Origin: DATKZS01 sp035527835 [NCBI: bacterium]
Lineage (GTDB): Bacteria; RBG-13-61-14
Direction: 5' to 3'
Assembly (NCBI GenBank): GCA_035527835.1
Contig: DATKZS010000120.1
Span: 1 to 27,867, forward strand
Length of the DNA: 27,867 bases
Shown here: piece after piece, positions 6,536 through 13,595 of the stretch
Position numbering within the stretch: the stretch's first letter is position 1
Layout of the letters: every line of letters starts with the position of its first letter
Translations under genes and position numbers: made by a program
The notes under the pieces: model-generated
Told to the model about the DNA's origin: nothing
The model's database searches: none
The model's input: only the letters and a program-made list of their open reading frames with translations

Positions 6536-9500
6536 GTGGATTTCGAAGCAATCAGGAGTAAGGCCGCTCAGGAATGGAGAGAGATCGAGGACAACGCGGC
6601 GCCGATCATCTTCATCGGGACCGCGACCTGCGGCCGGGCGGCGGGCGCCGAGGAAATCCTGCAGGAGCTTAGGCGGCTGAACCTGGACGCGCGGATCGTC
6701 GAGGTCGGCTGCATCGGGACCTGTTATGCCGAGCCCCTTCTCTACATCAAGAAGCCGGGCCGGCCCATCATCGTCTACGGCGAGATGGACGTCAAGAAGA
6801 CCAACAAAGTGCTCGAGGCCTACCTCATGAACGACGACCCGCTTCCCGCCGAGGCCATGGGCATCCTCGGACCCGGAAAGGTTGACGGCATCCCCGACTT
6901 CTTCAGCCTGCCCATGCTCAAACCCCAGAAACGCGTGGTCCTCAGAAACTGCGGGATCATAGACCCCAACAACATCTACCACTACATCGCGCGCGGCGGC
7001 TATTCCGGCCTCACGCGCGCGCTCGCCCTGAAGCCGGAGGAGGTGATCGAGGAGGTCATGGTCTCGGGCCTGCGCGGCCGCGGCGGCGCCGGCTTCCCCA
7101 CCGGCCAGAAGTGGAAATTCTGCCGCCAGTCGCCGGGCTCGGACAAATATTTGATCTGCAACGCGGACGAGGGCGACCCCGGAGCGTTCATGGACCGCTC
7201 GGCGATCGAGGGCGACCCGCACGCGGTGCTGGAAGGCATGTGCATCGCGGCTTACGCCATCGGGGCGAACCACGGCTACGTTTACATCCGCGCCGAGTAC
7301 CCGCTGGCGATCGTGCAGCTTAGGAAGGCCATGGCGCGGATGAAGGAGTTCGGGTTCCTGGGCGACAGGATCATGGGCTCCGGCTTCTCGTTCGACATCA
7401 AGATCAAGGAGGGCGCGGGCGCGTTCGTGTGCGGCGAGGAGACGGCGCTCATGGCCTCCATCGAGGGCGAGCGGGGCATGCCGCGGGCCCGGCCGCCGTT
7501 CCCGGCGGTGAAGGGCCTGTTCGGCAAGCCCACCAACATCAACAACGTCGAGACCCTCGCCAACGTCTCCGCCATCCTGGAGAAGGGCGGCAAATGGTTC
7601 GCGTCGTTCGGCACCGAGAAGTCGAAGGGCTCCAAGACCTTCGCGCTCGCCGGCAAGATCGTCCGCACCGGCCTGATCGAGGTGCCCATGGGCATGCCGC
7701 TCAACCAGGTCATCTACGAGATCGGCGGCGGGATCGTGGGCGGAAAGAAATTAAAGGCGGTGCAGACCGGAGGTCCTTCCGGGGGCTGCATTCCCGCCAA
7801 GTTCATGGACCTGCCCATTGACTACGAAAACCTGGTCAAGGTCGGCTCCATCGTTGGCTCCGGCGGCATGGTGGTGATGGACGAGGACAACTGCATGGTG
7901 GACATCGCGCGCTATTTCCTCAACTTCACCCAGTCGGAGTCGTGCGGCAAGTGCACGCCCTGCCGGCTGGGCACCAAGGCCATGCTCGACATTTTAACAC
8001 GTATCACCAAGGGCCAGGGCGAGCCGGGCGACATCGAGCTGCTCCTGGAGCTGGCCGAGGGCATCAAGATGGGGAGCCTGTGCGGACTCGGGCAGACCGC
8101 GCCCAACCCCGTGCTCACCACTCTCCGCTACTTCCGCCATGAATACATCGCGCACGTCAAGGACAAGTATTGTCCGAGCGGTGCGTGCAAGGGCCTTTCC
8201 GCGCCGCCATGCCAGAAGAGCTGCCCCGCGGGAGTGGACGTTCCCGCGTACAACGCGCTCATCGCCCAGGGCCGCTTTGACGAGGCCCTGGACGTGATCC
8301 GCCTCGACAACCCCTTCCCCGGCGTGTGCGGCCGCCTGTGCAGCCGCCCCTGCGAGAAGAACTGCGTGCAGGCCGAGACCGATGAAGGCCTCGCCATCCG
8401 CTCGCTCAAGCGCTTTGTGGCCGACCATGAGCGGGGGCACTATCGAACGCGGCCCCTGCCGGCGGGGACCGCCTATCCGGAAAAGGTTGCGGTCATCGGT
8501 TCCGGTCCCTCCGGCCTGACCGCGGCGCGGGACCTCCGGCGCGAGGGGTATCCCGTAACGGTCTTCGAGGCCGACACCCGGCCGGGCGGCATGCTCCGCC
8601 TGGCCATTCCCGATTTCCGGCTGCCACCCGAAGTCGTGGAGCACGACATCCAGGTGATCGTGGACAGCGGCGTGGAGCTGCGCACCGGGGCGGCCCTGGG
8701 CAAGGACTTCACCATCAGCGACCTGCGCGACCAGGGCTATAAAGCCATCCTCATCGCCGTCGGCTCGCACCGGGGTATATTGCCGGACCTTCCGGGAGTC
8801 AAGGGCAACGGGGTCCTTAAAGCCCTTGACTTCCTTAAAGAGGTGAAGTCCGGGAAGAGCAGGGGGCTCTCGGGCGAGGTATTGGTGATCGGGTCCGCCT
8901 ACGCCGCCCTGGACGCGGCGCGGACCGCGGTGCGCCTCGGCGCCTCCCCGGTCGGACTCGTCTACTCCCGCGACCAGGAGCAACTGCCGTTTGAAAAAGC
9001 CGAGTTGCAGGAGGCGGCCGAGGAAGGAGTCATCATCCATTGCCTGCACCAGGCGGTGGAGGTGGTCCGGAACAAGGGCCGGGTGAGCGGCCTGAAATGC
9101 CGGCGCCTGTCCTCGCAAGGCCCGGACCAAACCGGCCGCGCCCGCTCGATGATCGGCGCTGGCCCGGAAGTGCTGCTTTCCGCCCAGACCATTATCTTCG
9201 CCCTGGGCCAGGACCCTGATCTCTCCGTCCTGGGCAAAGAATTCAAGCTGGCGCGGAACGCCTGGAACTGTCTGACCGTGGACGCGGCCACCTCGGGCAC
9301 GGCCGAGCCCGACGTTTTTGCCGCGGGAGACATCACCAGCGGCGGCGGGACCATCATCGAGGCCGTCGCCCAGGGACAGAGGGCCGCGGTGGCCATCCAC
9401 CGCCACTTGCGCGGCCTGGACCAGGGTCTGCCTTATAAACTGGTCAAGCCGCGGCGGCGCGTGCCGTTGGTGGATACGGGCGAAGCCGTGGAAAACTTCA

Positions 9501-9628
9501 AGCGCCCGGAGGAAGCCCGAAGGCCGGCCCGCAAGCGGGCCCATGATTTCAAGGAGACCAATTTGACCCTCTCGGAGATGCTCGCGGTGTGCGAGGCCAG
9601 GCGCTGCCTGCGCTGCGGCATGGACTGA
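6536..9628 (+). CDS. NuoF/HndBC-like flavoprotein fused to GltD-like NAD(P)H oxidoreductase
   Basis: 1030 residues. GTG 6536 is taken as start: AGGAGG lies 6 bases upstream and the reading is VDFEAIRS. Domains: (1) residues ~20-100, thioredoxin-like ferredoxin of HndB type (TATCGRAAGA, VGCIGTCYAEP; three Cys); (2) ~130-540, NuoF core with NADH/FMN motif GRGGAGFPTGQKW (~181-193), SLBB part and ESCGKCTPCRLGT cluster site (~468-480); (3) from ~546, Cys-rich 4Fe-4S module of GltD/DPYD type (CQKSCPAGVDVPAYN, CGRLCSRPCEKNC); (4) ~650-1030, FAD/NAD(P) two-dinucleotide domain with VIGSGPSG at ~653-660, DVFAAGDITSGGG, and a C-terminal ARRCLRCGMD. It likely passes electrons between NADH, a second pyridine nucleotide and the Fe-S chain. 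The second nucleotide site looks atypical (IGSAYAALDAA where GltD normally has a GGGNxA-like motif). Confidence 0.93.
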   Translation: MDFEAIRSKAAQEWREIEDNAAPIIFIGTATCGRAAGAEEILQELRRLNLDARIVEVGCIGTCYAEPLLYIKKPGRPIIVYGEMDVKKTNKVLEAYLMNDDPLPAEAMGILGPGKVDGIPDFFSLPMLKPQKRVVLRNCGIIDPNNIYHYIARGGYSGLTRALALKPEEVIEEVMVSGLRGRGGAGFPTGQKWKFCRQSPGSDKYLICNADEGDPGAFMDRSAIEGDPHAVLEGMCIAAYAIGANHGYVYIRAEYPLAIVQLRKAMARMKEFGFLGDRIMGSGFSFDIKIKEGAGAFVCGEETALMASIEGERGMPRARPPFPAVKGLFGKPTNINNVETLANVSAILEKGGKWFASFGTEKSKGSKTFALAGKIVRTGLIEVPMGMPLNQVIYEIGGGIVGGKKLKAVQTGGPSGGCIPAKFMDLPIDYENLVKVGSIVGSGGMVVMDEDNCMVDIARYFLNFTQSESCGKCTPCRLGTKAMLDILTRITKGQGEPGDIELLLELAEGIKMGSLCGLGQTAPNPVLTTLRYFRHEYIAHVKDKYCPSGACKGLSAPPCQKSCPAGVDVPAYNALIAQGRFDEALDVIRLDNPFPGVCGRLCSRPCEKNCVQAETDEGLAIRSLKRFVADHERGHYRTRPLPAGTAYPEKVAVIGSGPSGLTAARDLRREGYPVTVFEADTRPGGMLRLAIPDFRLPPEVVEHDIQVIVDSGVELRTGAALGKDFTISDLRDQGYKAILIAVGSHRGILPDLPGVKGNGVLKALDFLKEVKSGKSRGLSGEVLVIGSAYAALDAARTAVRLGASPVGLVYSRDQEQLPFEKAELQEAAEEGVIIHCLHQAVEVVRNKGRVSGLKCRRLSSQGPDQTGRARSMIGAGPEVLLSAQTIIFALGQDPDLSVLGKEFKLARNAWNCLTVDAATSGTAEPDVFAAGDITSGGGTIIEAVAQGQRAAVAIHRHLRGLDQGLPYKLVKPRRRVPLVDTGEAVENFKRPEEARRPARKRAHDFKETNLTLSEMLAVCEARRCLRCGMD

Positions 9629-9656
9629 TGCGCCCAAAGAAGGGGAAGGAATTATT

Positions 9657-10109
9657 ATGGAGATCACCCGGCTTGACCAATTGATGGAGAAATACGGCGG
9701 CGACCCATCGGCCCTGATCGCCATCCTGCAGGACATCCAGCGGGAGGAGGGCTATCTCCCCTATCAGACCCTGACCCAACTCTCGGGAAAAATGGAAGTG
9801 CCCCTTTCCCGGATCTATGCGCTGGCCACTTTTTACCGGTCCTTTTCCTTGAAGCCCACCGGCCGGCACAAGATCGGGGTCTGCCTGGGCACGGCCTGCC
9901 ACGTGCGGGGCGGCCAGGCCGTCCTCGACCGCCTGGAGCGGGACCTTGAAGTCCGCGCCGGCAATACCACCACCAACCACCGTTTTACGCTCGAAACCGT
10001 GCGCTGCCTGGGCTGTTGCAGCATCGGGCCGGTGGTAAGGGTTGATCATGAAACCTTCGGCCGGGTACGCCAGGACAAGATGGCCAAGATCCTGAGCCGC
10101 TTTGAGTAG
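9657..10109 (+). CDS. Second NuoE/HndA-like [2Fe-2S] subunit
   Basis: 150 residues, the normal length for this family and without the basic tail seen in the first copy. The ATG at 9657 is preceded by GGGGAAGGA. Cluster ligands are C76-x4-C81 in CLGTACHVRG and C117-x3-C121 in CLGCCSIGP; the second loop has an additional Cys at 120. Helical N-terminal motifs match the family (REEGYLPYQTLTQLS, SRIYALATFYRSF). It lies 28 bases after the NuoF-GltD gene and 37 before the second NuoF gene, so each NuoE is followed by its own NuoF, arguing for two E/F modules in one complex or two related diaphorases. The two NuoE copies clearly differ outside the motifs, so the duplication is not recent. Confidence 0.95.
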   Translation: MEITRLDQLMEKYGGDPSALIAILQDIQREEGYLPYQTLTQLSGKMEVPLSRIYALATFYRSFSLKPTGRHKIGVCLGTACHVRGGQAVLDRLERDLEVRAGNTTTNHRFTLETVRCLGCCSIGPVVRVDHETFGRVRQDKMAKILSRFE

Positions 10110-10146
10110 CTTGCCAACCCGGACCCGGCAACAAAAGAGGAGAGCA

Positions 10147-12036
10147 ATGAGCACGCTGGACCTTATCAGAAGCAGTGACGACCTGGAACGCTGGAAGCGG
10201 GAAGGGACCCGGACCATATCCCCCGGGACCACCAAGATCACCGTGGGCATGGCCACCTGCGGCCAGGCCACCGGCGCCAGGGCGGTGTTCGCGGCCCTGA
10301 CCGAAGAGCTTAATCAAGAGCGCGACGTGATCCTCGCCCAGACCTCCTGCATCGGCTTCTGCCAGATGGAGCCGATGGTCGAGGTCTACCAGCCGGGGAA
10401 ACCGCGGGTGCTGTTTAAACAGATGACCGCGGAAAAAGCGCTGGCGCTGGCCGCCGACCTGAAAAAGGGCGAACTTAACGTCAAACAGGCCCTCTGCACC
10501 CTGGACGGCTTTCCGGGCGGGAGTTCGGCCCCGGGACTGGCGGGCGTTCCCCTCCTGGAGGAGCTCCCGTTTTATCGGAAGCAGACCAAGATCGTGCTCT
10601 CGCGCTGCGGCCGCATCAATCCGGACAGCCTGGCCGAGTATATCGCTTCCGGAGGATATTTCACCTTATGGAGCGTGCTCTCCGGCCTGCCGCCGGATCA
10701 GGTCATTGCCGAGATTGAGCGTTCCGGTTTGCGCGGCCGCGGCGGCGCGGGATTCCCCACCGGCAGGAAATGGCGCCTGGCGCGGGCCGCGGCCGGCTCG
10801 CCCAAGTTCCTCGTTTGCAACGCCGACGAGGGCGACCCGGGAGCGTACATGGACCGGAGCGTCCTGGAAGGCGACCCCTTCGCCATCCTCGAAGGCATGG
10901 CCGTCGGCGCCTACGCCATTGGCGCGGAGCGGGGATTCATCTACGTGCGCGACGAGTATCCGCTGGCGGTGGAGAAACTGGAGAACGCCGCCCGCGAGGC
11001 CCGGGCGCATGGACTGCTGGGCCAAAACATCATGGGCCAGGGACTGGACTTCGACCTCCGCCTGATCCGGGGCGGCGGCGCGTTCGTGTGCGGCGAAGAG
11101 ACCGCGCTGATCGCCTCCATCGAGGGCCGGCCGGGCGAGCCCCGCCAGCGGCCGCCCTTCCCCGCGGAGCAGGGACTCTGGGGCCGGCCCACCGTCATCA
11201 ACAACGTGGAAACCTGGGCCAATGTCCCCTTCATTCTAAGCCCTGAACACAAAGGCCGTTTCGCGGAGCTCGGCACCAAGACCAGCAAAGGGACCAAGGT
11301 CTTCTCCATCGTGGGCAAGATCGTCAACACCGGCCTGATCGAGGTCCCGATGGGGATCAAGCTGCGCGACATCATTTTCGACATCGGGGGGGGCATCCCG
11401 GAGGGCAAGAAGTTCAAGGCCATCCAGACCGGCGGGCCCTCCGGCGGCTGCATCCCGGAAGAGATGCTCGACCTGCCGGTTGATTACGAGAGCCTTAACC
11501 AGGCCGGGGCCATCATGGGCTCGGGCGGCATGATCGTCATGGACCAGGACACCTGCATGGTGGATGTGGCCCGTTACTTCCTGGACTTCCTTAAAGAGGA
11601 ATCGTGCGGCAAGTGCACGCCCTGCCGCGAGGGCATTGACCGGGCCCTGGAAATCCTTGAGCGCATCTGCAAGGGCCAGGGAAGACAAGGCGACCTCGAA
11701 ATGCTGGAAAGCATCGGCAAGATGATGAAGGGCTTCTCGCTCTGCGCGCTGGGCCAAACCGCGCCCAATCCCCTGCTCTCCACGCTCCGTTACTTCCGGG
11801 GCGAGTACGAGGCTCACATCCGCGACCGACGCTGCCCCGCGGGGGTGTGCCGGGACCTGATCCGCTTTTCCATCAGCGCGGAAAAGTGCAACGGGTGCGG
11901 GGCCTGCGTCAAGGCCTGTACCCAGGGCGCCATCACCGGCTCGAAAAAGAAGCCGCACCAGCTCGACCAGGCGCTCTGCATCAAGTGCGGCATGTGTTAT
12001 GAGGTCTGCAAACAGGATGCGGTCATCAAGGAGTAA
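10147..12036 (+). CDS. NuoF/HndC (HydB)-like flavoprotein subunit with 2x[4Fe-4S] tail
   Basis: 629 residues from ATG 10147 (GAGGAG just upstream; the longer in-frame start overlaps the preceding gene and has no support). Residues ~30-110: HndB-type thioredoxin-like ferredoxin domain (MATCGQATGA, SCIGFCQMEP). Residues ~145-560: NuoF core with GRGGAGFPTGRKW (~197-209), ADEGDPGAYMDRS, an SLBB region and ESCGKCTPCREG (cluster N3-type ligands from ~487). Residues ~580-629: bacterial ferredoxin domain with two CxxCxxCxxxC motifs (CNGCGACVKAC, CIKCGMCYEVC). This is the layout of the FMN/NADH subunit of trimeric and tetrameric electron-bifurcating [FeFe] hydrogenases (HydB, HndC). Unlike the first NuoF it keeps the ferredoxin tail and lacks GltD. 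Its stop is 4 bases from the next start. Confidence 0.95.
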   Translation: MSTLDLIRSSDDLERWKREGTRTISPGTTKITVGMATCGQATGARAVFAALTEELNQERDVILAQTSCIGFCQMEPMVEVYQPGKPRVLFKQMTAEKALALAADLKKGELNVKQALCTLDGFPGGSSAPGLAGVPLLEELPFYRKQTKIVLSRCGRINPDSLAEYIASGGYFTLWSVLSGLPPDQVIAEIERSGLRGRGGAGFPTGRKWRLARAAAGSPKFLVCNADEGDPGAYMDRSVLEGDPFAILEGMAVGAYAIGAERGFIYVRDEYPLAVEKLENAAREARAHGLLGQNIMGQGLDFDLRLIRGGGAFVCGEETALIASIEGRPGEPRQRPPFPAEQGLWGRPTVINNVETWANVPFILSPEHKGRFAELGTKTSKGTKVFSIVGKIVNTGLIEVPMGIKLRDIIFDIGGGIPEGKKFKAIQTGGPSGGCIPEEMLDLPVDYESLNQAGAIMGSGGMIVMDQDTCMVDVARYFLDFLKEESCGKCTPCREGIDRALEILERICKGQGRQGDLEMLESIGKMMKGFSLCALGQTAPNPLLSTLRYFRGEYEAHIRDRRCPAGVCRDLIRFSISAEKCNGCGACVKACTQGAITGSKKKPHQLDQALCIKCGMCYEVCKQDAVIKE

Positions 12037-12040
12037 GACC

Positions 12041-12829
12041 ATGATCAAGCTCAAAATCAACGGGCAAGCCGTCAAGGTGGGGCCGGGGACCACGGTCCTG
12101 CAAGCGGCGCAGGGCCTGGGCATTAAGATTCCCACGCTCTGCCATCATGAAGGCCTTACGCCGTACGGGGCCTGCCGTCTGTGCACGGTCGAGATCAATG
12201 ACGCCGGCCGTTCGTCGCTCCAGGCTTCGTGTTGTTATCCGGCCAAGGAGGGCCTGGTTGTGCAAACCGAGACGCCGGCCATCAGCGATGGCCGTAAGCT
12301 GTTGCTGCAACTGTTGCTGGCGCGCTGTTCCCGGTCGCCGGCCATTATCAGGCTGGCCGCGGAATGGGGGGTGACCGCTACCCCCTTCTCGCCCAAAGGC
12401 GAAGAATGCGCGCTCTGCGGCCTCTGCGTCCGGGCCTGCGCCTCCCTGATGAAGGTGGAGGCCATCGCCATGAGCGGACGCGGGGTCTCGCGCAAGGTCA
12501 CCACTCCCTTCGGGTTCATGTCCGAGGAATGCCGGGCCTGCGGGGCCTGCACCTATGTCTGCCCCACCGGCCACATGCAAATGGAAGCGGAAACGGTGGC
12601 GCAACTCCGGAGACAGGTCGGTATTGACCGCAAGTGCCGCTACATGCTGATGGGCCTGGTGGCGAGCAAGCTCTGCCCCAACAACTATGACTGCGCCCAC
12701 TGCGCCTTTGACCAGACCATGGAGCTGCGCCTGGGCACGCACCCGGCCTTTTCCCTCGCCGCGGACGGGAAGGCGGCGTCGGCCGATGATGAAATGCCGG
12801 GAGGCAAGGCAACGCCATCAAGGACATGA
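12041..12829 (+). CDS. [2Fe-2S]/2x[4Fe-4S] ferredoxin subunit, HoxU/HndD-N-terminus-like, without H-cluster
   Basis: 262 residues; ATG 12041 is preceded by AAGGAG inside the end of the previous gene. Residues ~1-75: plant-type [2Fe-2S] ferredoxin (C34, C45, C48 and C64 in LCHHEG, GACRLC, SCCYPA). The His-Cys3 segment that normally follows in NuoG/HydA is missing; instead there is a helical stretch (LLLARCSRSPAIIRLAAEWG). Residues ~123-190: two 4Fe-4S motifs (CALCGLCVRAC, CRACGACTYVCP). Residues ~199-235 add a Cys-rich motif, CRYMLMG and NYDCAHCAFDQTMEL, of a type I recall beside GcvH-like domains in anaerobic bacteria. No [FeFe]-hydrogenase, formate-dehydrogenase or other catalytic domain follows. 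It probably connects the two NuoEF modules to a catalytic partner encoded elsewhere. Confidence 0.88.
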   Translation: MIKLKINGQAVKVGPGTTVLQAAQGLGIKIPTLCHHEGLTPYGACRLCTVEINDAGRSSLQASCCYPAKEGLVVQTETPAISDGRKLLLQLLLARCSRSPAIIRLAAEWGVTATPFSPKGEECALCGLCVRACASLMKVEAIAMSGRGVSRKVTTPFGFMSEECRACGACTYVCPTGHMQMEAETVAQLRRQVGIDRKCRYMLMGLVASKLCPNNYDCAHCAFDQTMELRLGTHPAFSLAADGKAASADDEMPGGKATPSRT

Positions 12830-12915
12830 ACCCGGGGAAAAGGGACTACGGAATGGCCCGGGCCCAGAGGGAAGCCGCGCGCTGTCTCCGGTGCGGCCTG
12901 GAGGTTGAGAAATAG
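12826..12915 (+). CDS. 29-residue CxxC ORF, GltD-C-terminus-like
   Basis: The ATG overlaps the stop of the ferredoxin gene (ATGA), the usual arrangement for translational coupling. The product ends GMARAQREAARCLRCGLEVEK (positions 9-29); its core RCLRCG is the same as in the C-terminus of the GltD domain of the first NuoF (ARRCLRCGMD). Three readings fit: a real small Fe-S or zinc-binding subunit; a leftover of a lost GltD domain; or the true C-terminus of the ferredoxin protein reached by a frameshift, since this frame is open back to 12793. No independent Shine-Dalgarno beyond AAGGA is seen. Real coding is plausible but unproven. Confidence 0.45.
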   Translation: MNPGKRDYGMARAQREAARCLRCGLEVEK

Positions 12916-13018
12916 CTCCCCCCGCCAATCCGTCTCCGCGCCGGCTCGGGCATGGAAGCCTGCGAGTTCGAGGCGGTGCTTTGCGAGTAAGGTGAGATAG
13001 GGTGGTAGAGTTTTTTTT

Positions 13019-13087
13019 CACGCAAAGGCGCAAAGACCGCAAAGATTAATTTTATTTTTTCCTTTGCGTTCTTTGCGCCTTTGCGTG
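13019..13087. repeat. CGCAAAG-heptamer inverted repeat
   Basis: Bases 13019-13044 and 13062-13087 are reverse complements at 25 of 26 positions; each arm is three near-tandem copies of CGCAAAG. The A/T-rich loop is 17 bases. It lies between the convergent ends of the electron-transfer operon and the TPR gene, so a hairpin transcript could act as a bidirectional end signal, but no U-tract of proper form follows. The rest of 12916-13106 holds no evident gene. Confidence 0.8.
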
Positions 13088-13106
13088 CAATAAAATCTTT
13101 CCAACG

Positions 13107-13535
13107 TCAAGCTGACGGCGGGTAGCCCAGCTCCTTGGCCTTCTGGTAATACTGTTTGGCCTTGTCCGGCAGGTCGAGCTTCTTATAGACCACCGCCAGG
13201 TTGTAATGGGCCATGGCGTAGTCGGGATCAATCTCCAGCGCCTTTAAAAACAACTCCTCCGCCTTGTTGAAGTCCTTCCTCCCCGCGTGGATGATCCCCA
13301 GGTTGTGGTGCGCGATGGCCAGGAAGTGCTGCACGTCCTTGATCTGGATGTTCAGGAGCTTCACGATGTTCTGCCATTCGCGGTAGGAGTCCTGGCCGGT
13401 CTCGAACTTCTTCTGCGCCGCCTCGAACGTCTGGATGGCGTAGCCCACCTTGTCCGAAAGGTCCTGGATCCGCAGCGCCTTCTTGGCCACTTCCACCCGG
13501 CCCAGCGCGGTCTTGCCTTTGCCTTGTTTTTCCAT
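13107..13535 (-). CDS. TPR-repeat protein
   Basis: 142 residues. A charged helical N-terminal half (residues ~1-70) is followed by two tetratricopeptide repeats: one around 74-107 (AHHNLGIIHAGRKDFNKAEE) and one around 108-141 (AHYNLAVVYKKLDLPDKAKQ). Spacing of Ala8, Gly/Ala20 and Pro32-type positions fits TPRs. No signal peptide or membrane segment is present, so it is probably a cytoplasmic protein-interaction adaptor. It stands alone, with 60 bases between its start and the UroD-family gene upstream; the same orientation would allow cotranscription. Partner unknown. Confidence 0.85.
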   Translation of the reverse strand: MEKQGKGKTALGRVEVAKKALRIQDLSDKVGYAIQTFEAAQKKFETGQDSYREWQNIVKLLNIQIKDVQHFLAIAHHNLGIIHAGRKDFNKAEELFLKALEIDPDYAMAHYNLAVVYKKLDLPDKAKQYYQKAKELGYPPSA

Positions 13536-13595
13536 CCGCGGTCCTTTGCGCCAAGTTAATTCAGCCGCCGTTTGCCGGCGTTCGCCTTAAACACA

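Noticed and set aside
7994-9736. 580-codon minus-strand ORF opposite the NuoF-GltD gene
   Set aside because: It is an antisense shadow of a clearly recognisable gene; no domain is visible in its translation. The same applies to long frames opposite 3798-4961 and 15135-16556.
12951-12990. Short frame MEACEFEAVLCE after the 29-codon ORF
   Set aside because: Only 12 codons, no ribosome-binding site and no recognisable homology; possibly decayed coding sequence but not supportable.
13019-13087. Intrinsic terminator at the CGCAAAG palindrome
   Set aside because: Neither strand shows a T-tract directly after the stem, so it is listed only as a repeat.
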